From positions 6,572,001 to 6,636,000 of the forward strand of contig JAKZAN010000005.1 of NCBI GenBank assembly GCA_023053545.1: DNA of 64,000 bases, given 5' to 3'. Shown in pieces: positions 51,601 to 59,991 of the stretch (position 1 is the stretch's first letter; each line of letters begins with the position of its first letter). This DNA is from Lepidurus packardi (Eukaryota > Arthropoda > Branchiopoda > Notostraca > Triopsidae). Below the pieces are notes generated by a model, which was not told where the DNA came from, did no database searches, and saw only the letters and a list, made by a program, of their open reading frames with translations. Both the position numbers and the translations under genes were made by a program.

Positions 51601-54600
51601 TAAATCTGAAAAGCTGGAAAACATATCCGTAGTTTTCCCAACGTTTTTCTTATTCTGTTGCGACTGTGCAGCTTTTCCACTTTCTTTGTTGTCTACTGGA
51701 AGAGCAGTAAATAACCGAAACGTCCGTCCGCAATCATGGGGTCATGGCAACTTGTAATCTCGCTTAACGTTCACCATAAGGCGTATGCAAATGCAACGCT
51801 GCCATTGGCCCCGTAGATTTTCTTTGATGCCTTTGCTTTCACTATAGGTTTATTTATGTGTAAACGTCTTGTACTACACAAACGTACACGCAAGGTTCAT
51901 GTACAATGTATTACGCAAATTCATTATTGAATTCTTTGCTGTTTAAAGAGTTGATCTGAGCTGTTTAAAGAGTTTAAAAAGTTGTTGTTTAAAGGGAGAG
52001 TTGATCTTTAGAAGAGGAGTTCGGAGGTCTTCATTCGGAGTTGAAAAGAGCTCGAATGACAGCGTAGTAATCGCGGAATGGGTTCGTCTTGTGACTAGCG
52101 TGGACAAAGTTCACAAAGTGTGGTGTCTTTTCAATCTCGGGGAAAGACGAGCCGAGACGAATTTTTATCGACAAAGCATCGACTGCTTTTTTAGGTCTCT
52201 TCCTTTTAGGTAAAAATGATCTCTACCCCGGGTTACTCGGTGCTCTTTTCAAGGCAAACTAAGCACTTTCTGGCAGGCTGATGGGGTATTGCTTCCGGAA
52301 ACAAAATCACCCTGCCTCAAAGTGAGGAGTGAGGAGGAAGAATAAAAGCATCTGCAGTTTCTTTGGGTGGGGTGTGGGCAGAGAAGACCCCCTAAGGACC
52401 GAGCAGATACAAGGGTTTCCATGTTCCAGAAAACCTTTCATTGAAGTACTGCACTGTACTGTACGGTACGCGTTATATTCAAGGGAGAACACAGGAGCAC
52501 ATGACTCAAGGGATTTTGACATTACGCCAAAGAGTTTTCGACTAAGTTATTGTTAGCATTCCGAGTTTTGAAGGAAAACCCCTCCAAATAGAGCCAAAGT
52601 TTAAAGAAAGACGATACTGTACTGTGCGATGCGTCTGTACGACGTATGTATGCGTCTGGGTGGGCAGGTGATAAGAATTTTATGGGAGGAATTCCCCAAA
52701 CGCGTGTCCTTTCACACCTTTTCTCAAATTGAGCCAAGGAAGTGACAGCAAACACGAAGTGAACTCGAGGAGCTTCTTCCTTTTGGAGCCTCTTTTGTCT
52801 ATTGTCCATCTCGTTTGATTGTCTGATGGACAAAAAGGCCCCCCAAACCAGCGGCCAAACTCTTCTTTCAAATACAATACTGTTTTCCTGACTTGTGGGG
52901 AGATTTAGATAGCGGTTTGGGTGCAAGAACCAGTCAAGCTTCCGGAGCAACAAACAGAGTCTTGAAGCTGTATCTCTGAGAAGCTTTGGCTAAGACAGGA
53001 TGTTCTTGAGAGTAGAAGGGTCGAACGTTTTCCCAAACGAGAATTTATGTCGACTTGTCGCTATTTTAGATTCGATTGCCTAACGTAATACCGTTCAAGC
53101 AGACAAGTTGTTGCATATTAACGTCAAATGAGCTCGACCCTTTAACCCGGATCATCTTGAGTTGCTGGAGGTTATGTGTCAAGTTTGGCTAAAAGCGTGC
53201 TTCGGCTCTCTTTAACCGGATCTATTTTTTTCACCTCTCTTCCACAGAAAAGTTAAAACAATGCCAGCCCTATTTGCTTTCCAACCGAGACAATTATTGC
53301 AAGTTATAATCATTCCGTTTGGTTCTTCACTTGGAGAGATTATGATTATGAATGGTTTTTGCCAGTGAGTCTTGCTAAATTAACTTGGGTCTTTTTTATG
53401 ACCAAACTGTCAAAGTGAGGGGCTATTTAGTACTGCTTTTATGGATATGACTTTTGCAAAAGTTTGGGGGCAAGGCAAAATTTACAGGTAGAGCTACTTC
53501 CTCCGCACTAAGAGTCCCCCCCTCCCCCCATTCTAATTCCCAAACTGTCATCCCCGAAATTTTGGAAGGTTTTACGTCCATAAATCTTTTCTAATTATCT
53601 TTCACGAATATCCAATTTCTATTTCTCCCCTTTTTAAAAAATCATGAATCTTTTCCTGGAATTCTCCCTAAAAGCAACAGATGTTAAATGGTCCGGATAT
53701 AAGCGTTATAACTCTAGGAAATACCCACGTTTTTTTTTCTTTACTCTGGATGGTTTTAGCCGTCTGTCTTTCTCATTTTGCTTGCTTAACAAATTTTTTA
53801 CGGACCGTGTTCCGCCTCTGTTTTTACTTGGAAAACCGTAGCTGAGACGAAAAGTTTTGCTGAAGAGCGTGAAATACGCTGCCAGGAATGCCAAGCACGT
53901 TGACGAATAGTGTCTTGGAGCTTTGGACTCCTTTATGCTATTTTCTCCTTTTCCCCTTTGTCTATGCATATATGAACGTAGACAAATGGCCTATTAATTA
54001 GGACTAAAAGTTGATTACATAGACCTATATACGGGTAAGAACGTAAACAGACCGGAAAGTATACAGTCTGTACCCTATATCGTCCCTATACAATAGATTA
54101 AACCATAATGGCGTTATTATTTGTGGGGTGAATATAGGAGAGAGAGACAGAGATAAGAGTGAGAGAGGTGTCAGGGTGCCATTTTATTAGATGTGCGGGA
54201 TAAGGGTATAAGAGTCTCCATGCGTGTGAAACGTTATGGTATAAAGGGTGCTATGGAAAAGGAAACGAGGACGACTACGACGGGAACTAGTCCAGGTGAC
54301 AACCCCCTACTAGGTAAAAGGACAGGTAAGGGTGCAAGTTAGGGGAGAGATCTTGGGTATCTCTTGCTCTTGGCAGCAAAACAGTTTCGAACGCAGTCCA
54401 CGAACTCCCCAGCTCTAATCTTTAGGGGGTTTTGCTGTGTGGCCACCATCGACTACAAAATGTCCGTAACTGCATGGGGGTCCTTGTCTTGTTCTCTTTT
54501 TTTTTCAATGTAGAAAGATTCCCTAAATCCTTTAGCTTTTATACCCTAAGAGAAACCTCCCCAAAGTAGCCATTGCTTCTTCACAGGAACGTATTTCAGG

Positions 54601-55709
54601 GCTCTCTCTCTTATATCTCCTCCCATCCTTCTCCTTTTGGGTTGATGGTGATGGATGCCAGCGATAGATAGGCAAAGAGATTTGGGGAAACAATTGCCGA
54701 GTCATAAAATTGGTCTGGGCACTCTCCCATTTCTAGGGTTATGGAGATTGAAGCAGCAGGTTCTGGAAAATACGAAAGTTTCCCAAAGCTTCAAACCCAC
54801 TTAGCGCTGTTGACAACTTTAAGAACAAGGTGGCTGGTTTTTTTCTTTTTCATCTCCAGGGGTGTTGAGGGGGTGGTTAGTTCGGGTGGTCCCAACATGT
54901 AACTTGACTTCAAACTTGGGGTTTGTTTGGCAGGGAATTAACTTCCGAATGGTGTTTTTCATGGTCACGCAATTATTAGGGGCTCCCGGACTCTTGGGGA
55001 GTTTGTTGTCCTGGCTCCTGCATGACGCAGCAAAAACAGTGCAAATGTTATGCAAAGTCAGTTTAGTAACCTTAGAGACTTTTTGGTACTTATTTTAGTT
55101 TTCTAATCTAGACTCTTGCTGGACGCATACTTGCAAGGTAAGGCGCATACCAGAACCCGAAAAGGCGGCTGGCATCTTGTCGATCATGTGGATTACAATG
55201 AAAAGTCTCTAGCAATCGAAAAGTTCGCTAACATGGGAAGGATCACGAGTCAGTATCTGGACCATCGCGCCAACAGTCGAAAACAAAGAAAACCGTTTAA
55301 GACAGTTTGTAGCCTACATATTTAATTGTCTGAAGCGATTTGAAGTGAAGTATCACTTGGATCTTGCCCAGTTCTTTTCGTCTACCGAATAGGGAACGAA
55401 AAGAACGCCAGCTTTTCTATTACGTTTCAGAGATTATACATCAGGCCGTGCCTTCCATGTTAACTGCTCTTTTCGCATCGGAGTTATTTTTTTGGCGTTT
55501 AGCGGGAAAATAGACATTGTTTCAACGTACGATATCCTACATCTCTTCCTATATTTTGCAACTAAAAACATTCTCCTTGGTTTGTTATGACAGGATGCTG
55601 GTTTCCTGTATGTTTAGCTTCAAGTAGGATATAGCTTAGGAAAGTACCAACACACGAAATTGCGCAAAAGGACGTTTCTTTGTTTGGTTTTGGGCCGAGG
55701 TGTGACTGG
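48601..55709. other. No supported gene
   Basis: About 7 kb without a gene I can support. On the - strand at 50899-51308 two overlapping frames give a plausible hydrophilic translation that would need a frame change near 51180, but no start or domain supports it. Homopolymers and CAGTAC-type repeats (52446-52470 and 52613-52625) are present. Confidence 0.5.
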
Positions 55710-55716
55710 TATAAAT
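55710..55716 (+). promoter_or_regulatory. TATA box of the first small secreted-peptide gene
   Basis: TATAAAT lies 86 bp upstream of the ATG at 55796. A start of transcription about 30 bp downstream (near 55740) would leave a 5' leader of roughly 55 nt. Confidence 0.55.
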
Positions 55717-55795
55717 TGGCGAACTTCAGTCCCTCCTGCAGTTATTTGACCAAGGTTTTACACCAAACGTTTTCAAGTTGATCCGCTCCAGTGAA

Positions 55796-56081
55796 ATGAA
55801 GCTAGCCGTAGCCTTAGCCTTACTTTGCTGTCTATGTCTGACGCTGTTTGTTCAAGTCGATGCTTCGGGTTGGCGTGAACGAAGGAGTACGACTTGCATG
55901 GATTTGTACTGCCCTCGTGGTACCTTTTGCAAGATGATGAAGATTGAATATACGTACCCTCGTCCTCCTCTTTGGTTTCCTTCTTGCCGAAGTCTGGGTA
56001 ATCTTCACATCACGATTTTAAGAGCTTCGTTTCTAATATGGTTCTAATCTATTGTTGCATTTAGAAGAATTGCAGGGTTGA
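55796..56081 (+). CDS. Secreted four-cysteine peptide 1 (two exons)
   Basis: Exon 1 is 55796-55997, the intron 55998-56064 (67 nt, GTAATC...TTTAG), and exon 2 adds EELQG before the stop at 56079-56081, about 72 residues in all. The first 24 or so residues are a signal peptide (Met-Lys, then Leu/Ala/Cys-rich, likely cleaved after VDA). A basic stretch with RERR, a possible furin-type site, precedes one domain C-x4-C-x5-C-x18-C with CPRG after the second cysteine and LWFPSC at the end. The ATG at 55796 is preferred over the upstream in-frame ATG at 55778 because it aligns with the Met-Lys start of the three neighbours. TATA lies at 55710 and AATAAA at 56259. The domain is the B-type module of the large gene downstream. 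Function unknown; the splice call rests on shared structure with its neighbours. Confidence 0.75.
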
Positions 56082-56258
56082 AAATTGCCCCCTACATCCC
56101 ATCCGTTGTTAAGATCTAAAGCCTCAAATGTACTTGATGCTTGAGTGATCTGTTGCCTGTCCGGTGTGTACCTCAGTCTTCTGGCCAGAAGGCAAGCTTT
56201 CATTTTATTTGCTTTTACCTTGCGTTTTCCAAGAATTCATGATGTAAGATGTCAGGAA

Positions 56259-56264
56259 AATAAA
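56259..56264 (+). other. Polyadenylation signal AATAAA
   Basis: AATAAA lies 178 bp after the stop of the first small gene, with a T/G-rich stretch just downstream. It supports a transcript that ends before the next gene. Confidence 0.55.
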
Positions 56265-56598
56265 ATGTTTTTGACTTACTGATTGAAAATCAACACAAGG
56301 CATAATAAGATCTATCGATTCATATTATAGGAACTTAATTAAAATATCAGTAAGGCTTTTCCCAGATTTGTCCTTTGCCTGTCCAGGTGCTCTAATTGTA
56401 GAAAATGAGAGCAGACTGGATTGTTTCGTAGAACGAACATTTGGAAGTTACAGGGGCACGTTTGGCATAGCAACCGTTCGCTATTCCCTGGTCTTTGCGC
56501 TGCAAAACCACACAATGTTAAACGTTTATTGTCCTGTGGCATATCTTTATAATGGTAGTTGGCAAGATATTGCAGGAAGCTGGTTTCCGGTAGAAGTC

Positions 56599-56605
56599 TA
56601 TATAG
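56599..56605 (+). promoter_or_regulatory. Possible TATA box of the second small gene
   Basis: TATATAG lies 182 bp upstream of the ATG at 56781. The stretch from about 56534 to 56606 resembles the region upstream of the third gene (57372-57445), sharing CAGGAAGxTGGTTT, which suggests an upstream region copied along with the gene. Confidence 0.35.
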
Positions 56606-56780
56606 CTCGGGACGTGTAATATGAGAGGAAGTTTCCACGAACAGTATTGCGTAATTATTTTTTTTTTAAGAATATGAAACTGGAGTAAAAAGCTAAGAAA
56701 CTCAGATATTTCTCCAGTACATCGAACTGGCTCTTCACCAAGGTTTCGACTAATCCGAATTTTATCAAGAATCAGCAAAA

Positions 56781-56999
56781 ATGAAGCTGGCTTTAGCCTT
56801 GTTCTGTATTTGCGTATTATTGCCGTTATTGATGTCCGGAGTCGGTACTGTTACGTGGCACAAAAGAAGTACATGCGAGGGTATACATTGCCCTCCGGGT
56901 ACGTTTTGTAGGGTACGTTCTACGTATTCCAGGTACACATATGTACCGCACTTTTTGGATTTCCCCATCTGGTTCGCTTCATGCACAAGATATTGGTAA
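56781..56999 (+). CDS. Secreted four-cysteine peptide 2
   Basis: ATG-started frame of 72 codons. A signal peptide (Met-Lys-Leu, then Leu/Cys-rich, cleavage near VGT) is followed by a short basic segment HKRS and one domain C-x4-C-x5-C-x24-C, with CPPGTFC in the middle and IWFASC at the end. The last loop is the longest of the family and rich in Tyr. The paralogs have a donor right after the last cysteine. Here GTAATT starts at 56996 in phase 2 and an acceptor lies at 57058 (TATTTAG). Splicing would give TGA at once, so the product is 71 or 72 residues either way. AATAAA lies at 57160. The domain is B-type; function unknown. Confidence 0.75.
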   Translation: MKLALALFCICVLLPLLMSGVGTVTWHKRSTCEGIHCPPGTFCRVRSTYSRYTYVPHFLDFPIWFASCTRYW

Positions 57000-57159
57000 T
57001 TTTCCAACACAACATAAAGAAGCTTAGCTCTAATTCCGTTTATCTTGCTTGTATTTAGAAAAAATAGGATTTGATCGTTTACCCCCGCAACATGTATCGT
57101 ACATGTTATACAGAAAATGCACATTTTGCTTTATGTAGGAAACGTTCTTCTAACTCAAT

Positions 57160-57165
57160 AATAAA
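57160..57165 (+). other. Polyadenylation signal AATAAA
   Basis: Lies 161 bp after the stop of the second small gene, inside ACTCAATAATAAAACATT. Confidence 0.55.
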
Positions 57166-57565
57166 ACATTTATAAATGCAACAAAATAAGTAATTGTAGC
57201 GATTGGGTTAAAAGACCCAGTTTCGATTATCACTCGTAGTCTTCGGAGTAAAAGGAGCACGGGAAACAGACTACGTAGGCTCGTAAGCCGGACCATTGGT
57301 TTGTAGTTATGTTTTCGCTTAGCAACTGTTTCCTTTTGCTACCGCAGCATCCTAATGATTCGCTTTGAAAGACCTCGGATATTTCCAAAGATGTGGCTAG
57401 TCTTGCGTAAATTGTTTCAGGAAGTTGGTTTATGATAGAGCTGGTTTCTTTTCATTGACACATTTTATGTTGGGGAGTAACTCGTAGTACATCGATTGTG
57501 ACAAAATTCGTGGCCAAGGTACAGAGAGCTTAGGTTTACTTCTCAAGTGCAATAGTAGAATTACA

Positions 57566-57819
57566 ATGAAACTGGTTATAACGTTAATTATTTGCGTGTC
57601 GCTGACGCTGTTGATGGCTGAAGTCGGTGCTCATCCCTGGTTCGACACTGATATGGGTACTTGCGCGGATACAAGCTGTCCACCTGGTCTAGTTTGCAAG
57701 ATGATAAAGTCTCCACGTTCTTTTTGGATCCCTTCTTGCATACATCCTGGTAAGCTCGAAAATCTTTGATCTACGTTTTCTTTTAATCTACAAAATGCCC
57801 TATTGCAGACGACTTCTAA
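57566..57819 (+). CDS. Secreted four-cysteine peptide 3 (two exons)
   Basis: Exon 1 is 57566-57749, the intron 57750-57808 (59 nt, consensus GTAAGC...TTGCAG), and exon 2 adds DDF before the stop at 57817-57819, about 64 residues. A signal peptide (Met-Lys-Leu, Leu/Ile-rich, cleaved near VGA) is followed by an acidic/aromatic spacer and one domain C-x4-C-x5-C-x13-C with CPPGLVC and FWIPSC. Unlike the first two genes it has no dibasic stretch before the first cysteine. An ATTAAA occurs only at 58436, leaving a long possible 3' region that contains another open, cysteine-bearing frame (58090-58352), so further exons or alternative splicing cannot be excluded. Same B-type module as its neighbours; function unknown. 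Confidence 0.75.
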
Positions 57820-58089
57820 CTTCCAATTGCGAATCAGCGCCATCCCTAGTATTGGAGATGGCCGCGTCGATGTGGGTTGTGCCATTCGCCGCTTAGTTTC
57901 TGTTCGTCTTTCCCAGTTTATTCGTATCCTGATGGCTGAACAAACGTGCCAATTATTTAACGTGCAAATTAATACAGAAGTGAGATCATACACAAAAAGG
58001 CTAGGCTATTCATCAATGCAAAGTGACCAATGCTTGTAAAAATAACGCGTGTAAAACTTATCAAACACTTACACTTAACCAGGCAATAG

Positions 58090-58352
58090 GAACTTGTCGC
58101 TTAAAGTTGTTCTGTACTAAATTTTTTGCTGAAGCAGATCCCATTCAAAGCGCTTTAACTCAGGGACTTTTCATTGTAAGTCAACGCCAAAAATGTGACC
58201 TTACGGAAGGTACATCAAGCTCCCCAGCAGTGTTTTTATTTTATTTTTTAGTTCGAATCATGGCTTCGAGAAAAGATCACGAAATTGACCTAGTTTACGA
58301 AAACCTAGAAGTAGCGTTCATGCCAAAGCTTATAACTCAAATGTTGGATTGA
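58090..58352 (+). other. Cysteine-bearing open frame downstream of peptide gene 3
   Basis: An acceptor-like CAATAG (to 58090) is followed in phase 1 by a frame beginning TCRLKLFC and ending QRQKC, then a donor-like G/GTACAT near 58217, a T-rich tract with TTTTTTAG (58249), and an open end finishing at TGA (58350-58352). The K-L-F-C start resembles B modules of the large gene (IKLFLC). It could be an extra exon of gene 3, a decayed B module, or chance. Confidence 0.25.
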
Positions 58353-58647
58353 CTTACTGACATGCGGTTTGCGCGACTTTATAAGTGAGAGCAAAGTTCG
58401 GGATTTTTTCCAAAGCCAAGACAGAAACTAAAAATTAAACAAAAATATATCGGGAGTATGACTGACGTACCCTTACAATGTCATAATTTTGATAGTGTTT
58501 GGAGATGACAAGGAACTGCGGTACAGCATTTCAAGTGAATACCTACTTGAGCAGAAAGTGGAAAACAGTCGAACAGCAAGTACCTTTGACCTTAACGGAA
58601 CTTAGTTTCCTTCCTGTACGCCTAAGTTTTGGTTAGTTCTGATTATG

Positions 58648-58832
58648 TTTGAAGATAGCTTGCATTTCTTTTACTCCATGTCAAGTTTCTGTATCTCCGT
58701 CTGGAGAACCGCAGGTATTTGGGAAATTAGGAAGTGGCCAAGCCCCATTCCTGGAATCCGTAATGCTGGCGACGTTCTTAGTATGCAAGTCTTTTGTGTC
58801 GCTGTGTGGAAAACCTGCGGTACTTAAGACCA
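58648..58832 (+). pseudogene. Two decayed A-type domain exons (tentative)
   Basis: Two stretches, about 58655-58715 and 58766-58822, resemble each other over about 44 bp (CAAGT..., then TGTxTCxCxGTxTGGA, AACCxGCxGGTA). They also resemble the end of A-type exons of the large gene, where a GTGGAAAGCCT-like segment leads to the last cysteine and a GGTACTT donor. They have lost cysteine codons and a few bases and have no usable exon structure. I read them as remnants of duplicated domain exons. Confidence 0.35.
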
Positions 58833-58925
58833 CTGTCTTTATCGTTCGTTGTTCAGTCGATCGGATTGAATCTTACATAAAGTACCAAATTTTTTTTCCT
58901 GAAGTTGATCAAGGGTTTCACAAGA

Positions 58926-59194
58926 ATGAAGTTTCTTATCACTTTGCTAGTTTTTGCCGCACTGGCCCTGTCATTTAGTGTTGCAGTCAGTGCTGCTGCT
59001 GAAGAGCGAAAGCCCCAACTCGGGGGCTTTTGCGTGGATAGGCGATGCCCGTCAAACAGAGTTTGCAAGGTCTTATCTCTGGGTAGAGATATTCTGTTCC
59101 CTGCGTGCATACCAATTGGTAATCTGGAGTCACAATGTATACACTTATTTGCTAATATTCATACAAATTTTATCACCATGTAGAACACTATTAA
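58926..59194 (+). CDS. Secreted four-cysteine peptide 4 (two exons)
   Basis: Exon 1 is 58926-59118, the intron 59119-59183 (65 nt, GTAATC...ATGTAG), and exon 2 adds EHY before the stop at 59192-59194, about 67 residues. Signal peptide: Met-Lys-Phe, then Leu/Ala/Val-rich, cleaved near VSA. An Ala/Glu/Lys spacer precedes one domain C-x4-C-x5-C-x13-C with CPSNRVC and ILFPAC. The aromatic/Pro end before the last cysteine is kept, but CPPG has become CPSN. An in-frame ATG at 58905 would prepend seven residues; 58926 is preferred because it gives the Met-Lys start of the paralogs. The phase-1 intron after the last cysteine is shared with genes 1 and 3. No AATAAA is evident downstream. Confidence 0.75.
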
Positions 59195-59894
59195 GGATCC
59201 GCTGACCAAACGCCTTATGGATGAAGACTCTTATCACAGTGTTTTGTACCCTATATACTGTGCACCTATGTAGGCCTACTGTAGACTGCAGCCTTCAACA
59301 ACTGATCCTGCATGTTTATACTTTCGCTGCGTTTACTTTTATGATTAGCCAAACCGTAGTTTAACATATTTGGACCGTGAAATCAATGTCATGGAATGCT
59401 TCGTTTGCATATTAGTATAATACAAGAAAAAGTTGCGAAATTATTACCAATTAACCGAGTTGTCACGTAGGCAGTGTGCTGCAAGGTGGTTTAAAGGCCA
59501 GATTTCAGTAATGCTTTGGTTTTAGGTATTTATAAACGTTGACACGGCCCAAGAATGTGCATTTATGTCAGATCTCTTCTTTCACTATATGCAAAACCGG
59601 TTATAAAAAGACTACATTGCTAGTTAATGGGTTCTTCTTTGGCTTGTTCTGCATTCGTAAGCATTGTTAATGAACCGACCGCAAAGTAAGCAAAAAAATG
59701 CACGAAATGTGTTGCTTGTGTAATTGAATACAAAACAAACGTGCCAGCCATAAAGACCAGAGGTATCAAGAACTGTACATAATCCAAATGTCAGTTCACC
59801 CCTGCCGGTGATGCTTACCGAAGCAAAAACCTGACATTCTGATACTTCACAAAAGAATTGTCCTTGTCATTTGCTTAGATGCGTAGTCAGTGGC
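59195..59894. other. Intergenic region before the large cysteine-rich gene
   Basis: No coding frame or repeat was recognised in these 700 bp. It probably holds the 3' end of the fourth small gene and upstream control sequence of the large gene. Confidence 0.5.
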
Positions 59895-59904
59895 TATATT
59901 TAAG
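59895..59904 (+). promoter_or_regulatory. Possible TATA box of the large cysteine-rich gene
   Basis: TATATTTAAG lies 97 bp upstream of the ATG at 59992, a spacing similar to that of the first small gene (86 bp). Confidence 0.45.
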
Positions 59905-59991
59905 GTTGCTGATTGGGTTTTGTTCGCCAGTTGCTTCTGGAAACCAGCGAATCTGGTCCAGATCGCGAATAGTTCTCTGTAAAAGCTAGCA

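Noticed and set aside
56368..56619. 83-codon frame between peptide genes 1 and 2
   Set aside because: It lies in the upstream region of gene 2 that is similar to non-coding sequence upstream of gene 3, so it is more likely promoter sequence.
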